The translations under genes and the position numbers were made by a program. From Frankiaceae bacterium (GTDB lineage: Bacteria; Actinomycetota; Actinomycetes; Frankiales; Frankiaceae): 6,701 nucleotides of DNA. Each line of letters starts with the position of its first letter. The first letter of the stretch is position 1. Shown piece after piece: positions 1 to 5,613 of this stretch. The stretch covers positions 1 through 6,701 of the forward strand of contig JAVEDQ010000624.1 in NCBI GenBank assembly GCA_030840885.1, given 5' to 3'. The notes under the pieces were generated by a model. It was not told the origin of the DNA, did no database searches, and worked only from the letters and a program-made list of their open reading frames with translations.

Positions 1-88
1 CACGGTCCGGAGATCGGCGTCGATTTCAGCGCGACGAACCGCACGTGTAGCTAGCCGTTTCGTCTGACCAATCGACGAGGCGCCTCAG

Positions 89-390
89 TCAGCGCCGGTC
101 CAGCAGGGCGAGAGCCTCCTGCAGCAGCCGCCGCTTGGGTATCCGGATCGTCCTTCAAGGCGCTCCGGGCGTGCACGATACGGGCCAGCGCGGCGGCTCG
201 ATGGAACCGCACCCGCTGCGGGTCGGCCGGCACGCCGCTGACCGCTTCGTAGGCGCTGGTGAACTCGTCGGCGGCCCGCCAGTGATCGGCGTCGGCGATC
301 CCGGGCGATGCACGCGCAGTGACGTAGCACCAAGTGCCGTAGTACGCGACATCCCGCAGCGGGTCGGCGCGCTGCGGTGCCGGGTTGCCT
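89..390 (-). pseudogene. Frameshifted C-terminal gene remnant, phosphotransferase-like
   Basis: A minus-strand reading frame from about 390 down to 140 reads like real protein, with segments such as DPLRDVAYYGTW, ADEFTSAYEAV and DPQRVRFHRAAALARIVHA. GC is high at third codon positions from about 160 to 370. This spacing of motifs resembles the C-terminal helical lobe of aminoglycoside-phosphotransferase-family (APH) kinases, where a DP..D.A segment follows the catalytic site; that is recollection, not a search. Near 121-134 the frame breaks. Removing one G from the minus-strand GCGGCGGCTG run would join DDPDTQAA to LLQEALALLDRR followed by a TGA at 89-91, a natural C-terminus. As written, the original frame runs on into tail-like sequence to 51. 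No N-lobe, HGD..N motif or start is visible upstream, and only about 100 bases separate the fragment from the terminator hairpin of the next gene. It is therefore both 5'-truncated and frameshifted. The family call is tentative; the frameshift is well supported. Confidence 0.5.
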
Positions 391-484
391 CCTCCGACGC
401 AGGCCGTTGACGCAGACGACCGGGTCGGTCGGTTCTTGGGAGTGAGGGGACGCCGGTCACGCCAGCTCGGCCGTGGCAACGACA

Positions 485-522
485 TCGAGCCCGGCACCCC
501 TCGGAGGGGATGCCGGGCTCGA
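485..522 (-). terminator. Strong GC-rich terminator hairpin
   Basis: Bases 485-496 are perfectly complementary to 511-522 (12 bp). After a single unpaired A at 510, the stem continues with CCCC 497-500 against GGGG 506-509, closing a five-base loop. The stem starts 27 bases past the TAA stop (550-552) of the minus-strand secreted-protein gene, where an intrinsic terminator is expected. On the minus strand the following bases are TGTCGTTGCC, so there is no real U-tract. Tail-less, long GC-rich hairpins are common at actinobacterial gene ends. Because the stem is nearly symmetrical it could also stop transcripts arriving from the left. Confidence 0.75.
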
Positions 523-549
523 ATGCCTCGCTGGTCGAACCTCAGCTCC

Positions 550-2832
550 TTACAGCAGCTGGAACGGAGTCGACGGGATGTACCCCCCAAGTGCCGACTT
601 GATGGAGATGACGCCGGCTGACGTGGGCCGCAGGGCCGTCGGAGTGTTCCTCAACCGGAAGTCGTAGCTGCACACCCCCAGCGCGAGCGCCGGGGTCGCC
701 GTCCCGATCTGGACGAAGGTGCCGTCCGACTTCTTCCAGCTGAAGGTCAGCAGGTTGTTGGCCGAGCAGTACTGCGTGTTACCCCGAACCCGCCACTCGA
801 GAGAACCGGCCTTGTAGGTGGCCGAGTCGGGAGTCGCGATCACGCCGGGGGCGCTGATCACGTTCACCGAGTCGCTCACCGCTGTGCCGTCGGTGTCGGT
901 GATCGTCAGGGTGAAGACGTACGTCGTCGGCGTTGTGGTCGCCGGCATCACGAACGTCGGGTTGGCCGTGGTCGGTCCGTTCAACGCGACGTTCTGGCCG
1001 GCCGGTTGACTCCATGCGAAGGTCTTCGCGAACTTGGAGTTCGTGCCGTCCAGGGTGACGGTCGATGTCGGGATGATCCCCGTCTGGTCCGGCCCGGCAT
1101 CGGCCACGGGGACCGCCGTCGCGCCGGACACCGTGATGACGTAGGTGTCGGTGGACGTGTTGTTGCCCCCTGACCCGGTGACCGTCAGCTGCACCGTGTA
1201 GGTCCCGGCGGTCGTCGCGGTGAACGTCGTGCCCGGCGCGGTCGTCGAGCTCAAGGCGGCTCCCGCCGGCCCAGAGGTGATGGCCCATGCGCTGGACGTG
1301 ACGGTCCCGGTGGACAACGTGCTGTCCAGGGAGACGGGAGCACCGATCTGCACCGCGTTGGCACTCCCTTGGATGGCCGCCTTGACCTGTGCCGAGGCGA
1401 ACTCACCACCGGTCACCACGACATCGCTACTGCCGACTCCGCCCTTGTTGGTGGTGACGATCGCGTCGGACGGTGGGACAGGCACGTTCGGCACGCTCCA
1501 GGTCGAGTTGCCCGCGCTGTCCACCATCGGTGCCACGCCCGGGTATCCGGTCAGTGTCAGATTCGAGGACGGGTCGCCGGACTGTCCGGTGACCTGGAAG
1601 GTCTGAGAATCGGTGTTGTAGACCGCGCTCGAAATGTGCACGTTGTCACCGAACAGCGACTGATCGACATGGTCGACGCTGGCCGGCTTGTCGGTGGTGT
1701 TGGTGACCGTGAGGTCGACCGGCGGAGGTCCGTCGGCGTACACGCGGGCGAAGTAGTTGCCCTTCGCGTCGCGCCGCATCGAGGTCTGCGAGATACCGGT
1801 ACCCGTGACCATGAGCTGCTGACCCGGTTCGGACTTCGCGAACAGGTCCATCACGTGGCCGGTGTCCCGGTTCTGGTAGATCGCCTTCATGACCTGCACA
1901 CCAGCGCGCGTCGCCAGCTTGCCCTGCACCTGGAACAGGTTCGTCTCGATGCAGTCATCAGTCGCGGTGTTCGACTGGCCCAGGGTCGGGTCCGCGCACT
2001 GCTGGGTCGACCCGGGGAACGACCCGGCCGGCCCCTCGACCCGGAAGATGTTGGTGTTGTAGGGGCTTCCCGTGACCGCGTGGTTGACGGTCGGGTCGCC
2101 GAGGTAGCCCGCCGGCGCGGCTGGCCCGGTGGCGTCCCACTTCAGGAACGGGGCTTCGCGGGCGGCCAGCGTCTGGTCGAAGACCCCGTCCGGGCTGAGG
2201 CTGCCGATGTCCTCGGTGTTGTTGATCCCCCTCGCGGCGCCGGGCTGGGAGACGTAGTTGTCCGTACCGAAGGGATGCGTGACCTTGTACGCGCCGTTGT
2301 CCACCAGACCCGACACGCGCACCCGGATCCGGCCGAAGGTGATCTGCTGACCGACTTTGGCGGTGCCGCCCGCGAACGAAGCCTCCGTTCCGGTCGTCAG
2401 CAGCGCCTTGTTGCCGTTGCCGGCGTCGATCGTGGCGTTGGCGGCGGAGTAGAAAGCTTCGCCGGGGTAGTTGCTCGGGAAGGACACCGGCTGCCCCGGA
2501 GTGGGGAGCGGGCCCACGATGCAGTTCGGGTTGGCCACCTCGGTGCACATCTCGAGCCGGGTTCCGTTGGTGTCGGTGTAGCTGACGGGGAACCCGGTCG
2601 TCTCGTCGATGGGGCCGACCTTCGCCAGCCCGACCGTGTGGTTGTTGTGAGCCGGTGGCGGTGCCACCGCGACGGCGGCGACGACGCCGGTCGCCGTCAG
2701 CGCGACGGTAGCGCCGAGAGCCACCCCGACCCGACCGAGCTTGAAGCGCCGAGGCACATGCTGTTTGCCGATCCCGCGACCGAAGCGCGCTTCGTAGGGC
2801 TTGCGGCTCGTCAAATTCTTAGGCAATGTCAT
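550..2832 (-). CDS. Secreted protein with PKD/Ig-like domains, 760 aa
   Basis: The protein is probably exported and surface-associated or released; its function is unknown. From the ATG at 2832 the N-terminus is long and basic (residues 1-34), followed by a hydrophobic stretch (about 35-57, GRVGVALGATVALTATGVV) ending in AVA before a PPP segment. This is a signal peptide or N-terminal anchor, without a lipobox. Residues about 70-290 form a region with GPIDETTGFPVSY and LEMC; I recall similar stretches in uncharacterised secreted bacterial proteins. Residues about 490-570 and 575-660 are two PKD/K319-like beta-sandwich repeats, the second opening with PVADAGPDQTG and VTLDGTNS. A C-terminal module (about 663-760) contains LEWRVRG. 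Six cysteines (96, 104, 279, 294, 689, 721) fall into three sequence-local pairs, consistent with disulfides. GGGGG (2840-2844) lies 7 bases before the ATG. GTG at 2757 would give a conventional-length signal peptide but has no clear RBS. The frame stays open upstream to 3639, but that extension reads as non-coding. The gene is monocistronic with its own terminator. Confidence 0.9.
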   Translation of the reverse strand: MTLPKNLTSRKPYEARFGRGIGKQHVPRRFKLGRVGVALGATVALTATGVVAAVAVAPPPAHNNHTVGLAKVGPIDETTGFPVSYTDTNGTRLEMCTEVANPNCIVGPLPTPGQPVSFPSNYPGEAFYSAANATIDAGNGNKALLTTGTEASFAGGTAKVGQQITFGRIRVRVSGLVDNGAYKVTHPFGTDNYVSQPGAARGINNTEDIGSLSPDGVFDQTLAAREAPFLKWDATGPAAPAGYLGDPTVNHAVTGSPYNTNIFRVEGPAGSFPGSTQQCADPTLGQSNTATDDCIETNLFQVQGKLATRAGVQVMKAIYQNRDTGHVMDLFAKSEPGQQLMVTGTGISQTSMRRDAKGNYFARVYADGPPPVDLTVTNTTDKPASVDHVDQSLFGDNVHISSAVYNTDSQTFQVTGQSGDPSSNLTLTGYPGVAPMVDSAGNSTWSVPNVPVPPSDAIVTTNKGGVGSSDVVVTGGEFASAQVKAAIQGSANAVQIGAPVSLDSTLSTGTVTSSAWAITSGPAGAALSSTTAPGTTFTATTAGTYTVQLTVTGSGGNNTSTDTYVITVSGATAVPVADAGPDQTGIIPTSTVTLDGTNSKFAKTFAWSQPAGQNVALNGPTTANPTFVMPATTTPTTYVFTLTITDTDGTAVSDSVNVISAPGVIATPDSATYKAGSLEWRVRGNTQYCSANNLLTFSWKKSDGTFVQIGTATPALALGVCSYDFRLRNTPTALRPTSAGVISIKSALGGYIPSTPFQLL

Positions 2833-3195
2833 GGGTGTACCCCCGCTAGTTCGTCGAGAAGTCGCGACACGGACGCGTTGCAACGACGGCTGCAGACAAC
2901 CCCGACGTGCTTCGAAGAAACTTGGGATTTGCTGACCGCTCCGGCCGCCAGCGCCGTAAAGGCTGATCGTGGCCGCACAACGCCGCTTAACGCAGAAGGC
3001 CCCAACCCCCGGTCGTCCAGGCCGACGACGCCCCCGGTGGTTATGCCGAACTACTCCCTTCGGCTGATCCGCACGGCCGTTCGTGCTGCCGATCAACCCT
3101 CCGTGACCCCGGCGGAACCGAAGTGGATGTCCGGCGTACGACGCCAGGCCGGGGTGGCTGAGCCGTTCGCCAGCGACCCCCGGTTCTGGGGGGCG
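2833..3195 (-). promoter_or_regulatory. Upstream region of secreted-protein gene, with hairpins
   Basis: This is the upstream part of the 838-base gap between the divergent secreted-protein and dehydrogenase genes. I found no confident promoter for the minus-strand gene; TTGTGC and TACGGC (around 2983 and 2957, 16 bases apart) is a poor match. Two perfect six-pair hairpins are present. At 3045-3064, GCCGAA pairs with TTCGGC and the minus-strand loop reads GGGAGTAG. At 3012-3029, GTCGTC pairs with GACGAC around a six-base loop. Both lie 180-232 bases before the ATG, so they would be in the mRNA only if the leader is long. If the longer version of the plus-strand small ORF (from 3043) is real, it overlaps these hairpins. 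The regulatory role is inferred. Confidence 0.3.
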
Positions 3196-3474
3196 ATGGC
3201 GTCCAGCGCTGACGCAGCAGCCGCTCTGGTCCTGGCGATCGCGGGGGCTATCCTGCTCGCCCTGTCGGTTGGCGGTCTCTGGACGATGCTTCCCTTTGCT
3301 CTGCCGCTGGCGTTCCTCGCCCGAGCCGCGCTCCACGGTGTGGCATCGGCGCGCAGCAGCCGAGCAGCCTTCGGTGCAGATGGCCGGAAGGGATGGCGCG
3401 ACGCGGAGCGGCACGCGGTCGCGCGCGCCTTCCTGCCGGTCCTTTGCCGGCCTCGGCTCCGCGCTCGGAGCTGA
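3196..3474 (+). CDS. Possible small membrane protein (92 aa, or 143 aa from 3043)
   Basis: I do not recognise a family. From the ATG at 3196, residues about 8-45 are strongly hydrophobic (AAALVLAIAGAILLALSVGG, then MLPFALPLAFLA), enough for one long or two short membrane segments. A basic cytosol-like tail follows, rich in Arg and Ala. GGGGGG ends only 2 bases before this ATG, which is close for an RBS. An in-frame ATG at 3043 would add 51 residues; in that part GC by codon position runs third > first > second (roughly 80, 69 and 61 percent by hand count), the pattern expected of coding sequence in a GC-rich genome. In the hydrophobic part third-position GC is only about as high as first-position. 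It is divergent from the secreted-protein gene and codirectional with the dehydrogenase, about 200 bases upstream of it. It may be a chance open frame. Confidence 0.35.
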   Translation: MASSADAAAALVLAIAGAILLALSVGGLWTMLPFALPLAFLARAALHGVASARSSRAAFGADGRKGWRDAERHAVARAFLPVLCRPRLRARS

Positions 3475-3614
3475 GCGGAACCAGCCTTGCGGGCCCGACT
3501 GCTGCGCCCTCGTCAGCGACCAAGCCGGCCCTTGACTGTCGCGACCACCGTCTCCCGTGCGCCTTCCGCAACGATGCTGAAGAAGGCCGGGGACGCGCCA
3601 CGGCCTGGACGCCT

Positions 3615-3620
3615 TAGGAT
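3615..3620 (+). promoter_or_regulatory. Candidate -10 element for the dehydrogenase gene
   Basis: TAGGAT fits the TANNNT -10 consensus of actinobacterial housekeeping promoters and lies 50 bases before the chosen GTG start. No good -35 is seen at the usual spacing; a TTGACT at 3532-3537 is too far upstream to pair with it. Transcription would begin near 3627. That would leave a short leader before 3671, or an almost leaderless message if the in-frame GTG at 3632 were used. Confidence 0.35.
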
Positions 3621-3658
3621 CACGGGACCGCGTGGCCACCCCCGTCGCGCCCTGCGCC

Positions 3659-3663
3659 GGAGG
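3659..3663 (+). promoter_or_regulatory. Ribosome binding site that decides the dehydrogenase start
   Basis: GGAGG sits 7 bases before the GTG at 3671, an ideal Shine-Dalgarno arrangement. The upstream in-frame GTG at 3632 has only AGGA at a 12-base distance. It would add 13 residues (MATPVAPCAGGSR) that look unlike the start of an acyl-CoA dehydrogenase. The 3671 start gives MLLFSPTRYD, which resembles how I recall relatives beginning. Confidence 0.7.
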
Positions 3664-3670
3664 CTCTCGC

Positions 3671-5443
3671 GTGCTGCTGTTCTCCCCAACTCGCTACGAC
3701 GCGTCCGGCTACGACGAGGAGACACGGCGCGCGTTGGGCGCCGTGCGTGAGTTCTTCGAGGCCAAGGGCGAGGCGCAGCTGCGGCAGGAGTGCGGAGAGG
3801 CGACCTGGTACGCCGACTTCCTCGAGATGCTCGCCCGGGAGCGCATCTTCGGCCTGTTCGGTACGCCCGCTGCCGTGGGTGAGCTGACCGGGAAACCCAG
3901 CGCACGCTGGGACACCGCCCGCAACAACGACCTGTCCGAGCTGATCGGCTGGTACTCCCTCGAGCACTGGTACGCCTGGCAGGTGACCGTGCTCGGCCTC
4001 GGACCGGTGTGGACCAGCTCGAACACCGATGCCCAACGCCTCGTGGGACAACTGCTCGACGAAGGCGGCATGTTCGGCTTCGGCCTCTCGGAGCGGACCC
4101 GCGGCGCCGACATCTACAACACCGACATGGTCCTCAGCCCGGACGGCGCGGGCGGCTGGACCGCCAACGGCGGCAAGTACTACATCGGCAACGGCAACTG
4201 CGCCGCCCGCCTGTCGGTCTTCGGCCGCTTCTCGGACGACGCCGGAGAGCACGCCGGCGAGTACGCGTTCTTCCTCGTCGACCCGCAGCACGAGAGCTAC
4301 CACCTCGCCCGCAACGTCATCCGCGGGCAGATGTACGTCGCGGAGTTCCAGCTCGAGGGCTACCCGGTGCAGCGCGAGGACCTGCTGCACGTCGGTAAGC
4401 CCGCCTGGGACGCGGCGCTGGCGACCGTGAACGTCGGGAAGGTCCAGTTGGCCTGGGCCAGCATCGGCATCGCGGAGCACGCCTTCCACGAGGCCATCGC
4501 GCACGCCTCGGAGCGCGTCCTCTACGGCACCCGCGTCACCGACTTCCCGCAGGTGCGCCGGATGCTCGTCGATGCCTACGCGCGCCTGCTGGCGATGAAG
4601 CTCTACAGCGCCCGCTGCTCGGACTACGAGCGCAGCGCCTCAGCCGACGACCGACGCTTCCTGCTCTACAACCCCATCGCGAAGATGAAGGTGACCAGCG
4701 AGGGCGAACGCGTCATCGACCTGCTGTGGGAGGTCATCGCCGCGAAGGGATTCGAGGTCGACACCTACTTCAGCCAGGCCACGCGGCACATCCGGACACT
4801 GCCCAAGCTCGAGGGCACGGTCCACGTCAACCTGGCCCTGGTGCTGAAGTTCCTGCCGGCCTACGCGGCGGCTGCCGCCGGTGGCGCCGTCGAGTACCCG
4901 GACGTCCCGGCCCGGCTCGACCCGACCGACGACGCCTACCTGTTCGCACAGGGCGCCGCCAGTGGGCTGTCGAAGATCCGTTTCGAGGACTGGCGGCCCG
5001 CATTCGCCCGCTTCGCGCACCTGCCGAACGTCCGCGTCTTCCTCAGCCAGATCAAGGCGTTCAGCCGGCTGATGAGCGAGCACGGGCCCGATGCCGAACA
5101 GGCAAAGGATCTGGACTACCTGCTCAGCCTGGGGCAGATCTTCACCTCGATCGTCTACGCCCAGCTCACCGCCGAGGGCGCGGCGCTCGCCCTCGACGGG
5201 GCTCCGAACGGCATGCGCAGCGGCACGACGGCAGAAGCCTCCGGGCTGACCGAGCAGCATGTCGACCGGATGTTCGCGGTGTTCGTGCAGGACGTCGCCA
5301 CCTACGCGGTCGCACTGCACGGCCAGGCCTCCGCGTCGGGCGAGCAGCGCGAGGCGGCACGGACGTTGATCGCCGGCCCGGCGGCGGACGCCGGTGCCGA
5401 GGCGGCTCTGCTCGACGAGGTCGTCGGCTACGCCAAGCCCTAG
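3671..5443 (+). CDS. Acyl-CoA dehydrogenase family protein, 590 aa
   Basis: A cytosolic FAD-dependent enzyme expected to oxidise an acyl-CoA thioester to the trans-2-enoyl-CoA and pass electrons to an electron-transfer flavoprotein; the substrate cannot be read from sequence. An alpha-helical N-terminal domain (about 10-130) is followed by the beta domain. That domain holds the flavin/substrate motif FGFGLSERTRGAD (135-147), matching the family's TEP..GSD region, and NGGKYYIGNGN (166-176), matching the G.K.WITNG strand. A helical bundle follows (about 250-400). Glu381 in PKLEGTVHVN aligns with the catalytic Glu of medium-chain dehydrogenase (the EGT motif). About 207 residues follow that motif, far more than in classic 380-400 aa members. 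This C-terminal extension is mainly helical and recalls very-long-chain or acyl-CoA-oxidase-like relatives. There are no internal stops or frameshifts. The start at 3671 is chosen for its RBS; 3632 is the alternative. It looks monocistronic, with no obvious beta-oxidation neighbour. Confidence 0.92.
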   Translation: MLLFSPTRYDASGYDEETRRALGAVREFFEAKGEAQLRQECGEATWYADFLEMLARERIFGLFGTPAAVGELTGKPSARWDTARNNDLSELIGWYSLEHWYAWQVTVLGLGPVWTSSNTDAQRLVGQLLDEGGMFGFGLSERTRGADIYNTDMVLSPDGAGGWTANGGKYYIGNGNCAARLSVFGRFSDDAGEHAGEYAFFLVDPQHESYHLARNVIRGQMYVAEFQLEGYPVQREDLLHVGKPAWDAALATVNVGKVQLAWASIGIAEHAFHEAIAHASERVLYGTRVTDFPQVRRMLVDAYARLLAMKLYSARCSDYERSASADDRRFLLYNPIAKMKVTSEGERVIDLLWEVIAAKGFEVDTYFSQATRHIRTLPKLEGTVHVNLALVLKFLPAYAAAAAGGAVEYPDVPARLDPTDDAYLFAQGAASGLSKIRFEDWRPAFARFAHLPNVRVFLSQIKAFSRLMSEHGPDAEQAKDLDYLLSLGQIFTSIVYAQLTAEGAALALDGAPNGMRSGTTAEASGLTEQHVDRMFAVFVQDVATYAVALHGQASASGEQREAARTLIAGPAADAGAEAALLDEVVGYAKP

Positions 5444-5451
5444 CAGGGCTT
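5435..5451 (+). terminator. Short hairpin across the dehydrogenase stop codon
   Basis: AAGCCCT (5435-5441) is perfectly complementary to AGGGCTT (5445-5451) around a three-base loop. The stem includes the first base of the TAG stop at 5441-5443. No T-run follows. At 7 bp it is a weak terminator candidate; it may instead be a chance palindrome. Confidence 0.25.
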
Positions 5452-5541
5452 CAGGACCGCCGGTTTGCTGCCGACGACCCGGTTGCGTAGCAGGCGTTCC
5501 AGCGGCAGCAGTAGCCCGACCGGGCCTGTCCATCGGCGCCA
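5440..5541 (-). pseudogene. Possible convergent gene remnant (C-terminal ~33 codons)
   Basis: On the minus strand between the dehydrogenase and the PAS-GAF-phosphatase genes, one frame reads WRRWTGPVG then LPLERLLRNRVVGSKPAV and ends KPC with TAG at 5440-5442. Third-position GC over the 33 codons is about 80 percent by eye, and the sequence is protein-like, unlike the same frame further upstream, which lies over the PAS gene. It could be the surviving 3' end of a gene whose remainder was lost; its stop overlaps that of the dehydrogenase. I do not recognise the family, and chance is a serious alternative over so short a stretch. Confidence 0.2.
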
Positions 5542-5568
5542 CGATGCGATAGTCCGTTGACCCCCGTC

Positions 5569-5574
5569 TACGAT
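5569..5574 (+). promoter_or_regulatory. Candidate -10 element for the PAS-GAF-phosphatase gene
   Basis: TACGAT matches the actinobacterial TANNNT -10 and lies 39 bases before the ATG at 5614. A TTGACC at 5557-5562 resembles a -35 box but is only 6 bases away, so it cannot pair with this -10. No other element at 16-19 bases stands out. Confidence 0.3.
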
Positions 5575-5600
5575 GCCGTGAAGCCGGGACCGTCTGGGTG

Positions 5601-5605
5601 GGAGG
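5601..5605 (+). promoter_or_regulatory. Ribosome binding site of the PAS-GAF-phosphatase gene
   Basis: GGAGG, extended by a further G at 5600, ends 8 bases before the ATG at 5614. This fixes the start in a reading frame that runs without a stop to the window edge. Confidence 0.75.
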
Positions 5606-5613
5606 CGGATCAG

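Noticed and set aside
1369..3042. Long plus-strand open frame antisense to the secreted-protein gene
   Set aside because: It is rich in Arg, Gly, Val and Asp as expected of the complement of a GC-rich gene. The minus-strand product has clear signal-peptide and PKD features.
2833..3639. The minus-strand frame of the secreted protein stays open for 269 more codons upstream
   Set aside because: The extension is Arg/Gly/Pro/Ser-rich with no domain-like sequence, codon-position GC favours the opposite strand there, and a signal sequence would fall mid-protein. ATG 2832 with an RBS-like GGGGG is the sensible start.
3620..4504. Minus-strand open frame of 294 codons over the dehydrogenase
   Set aside because: Mirror-frame shadow of a clearly recognisable acyl-CoA dehydrogenase.
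4640..5542. Minus-strand open frame of 300 codons over the dehydrogenase 3' half
   Set aside because: Another shadow frame with low-complexity Gly/Arg/Val/Asp composition and no motif.
5557..5574. TTGACC followed by TACGAT as a paired -35/-10 promoter
   Set aside because: The spacer is only 6 bases; a housekeeping promoter needs about 16-19. Only the -10 is kept as a low-confidence candidate.
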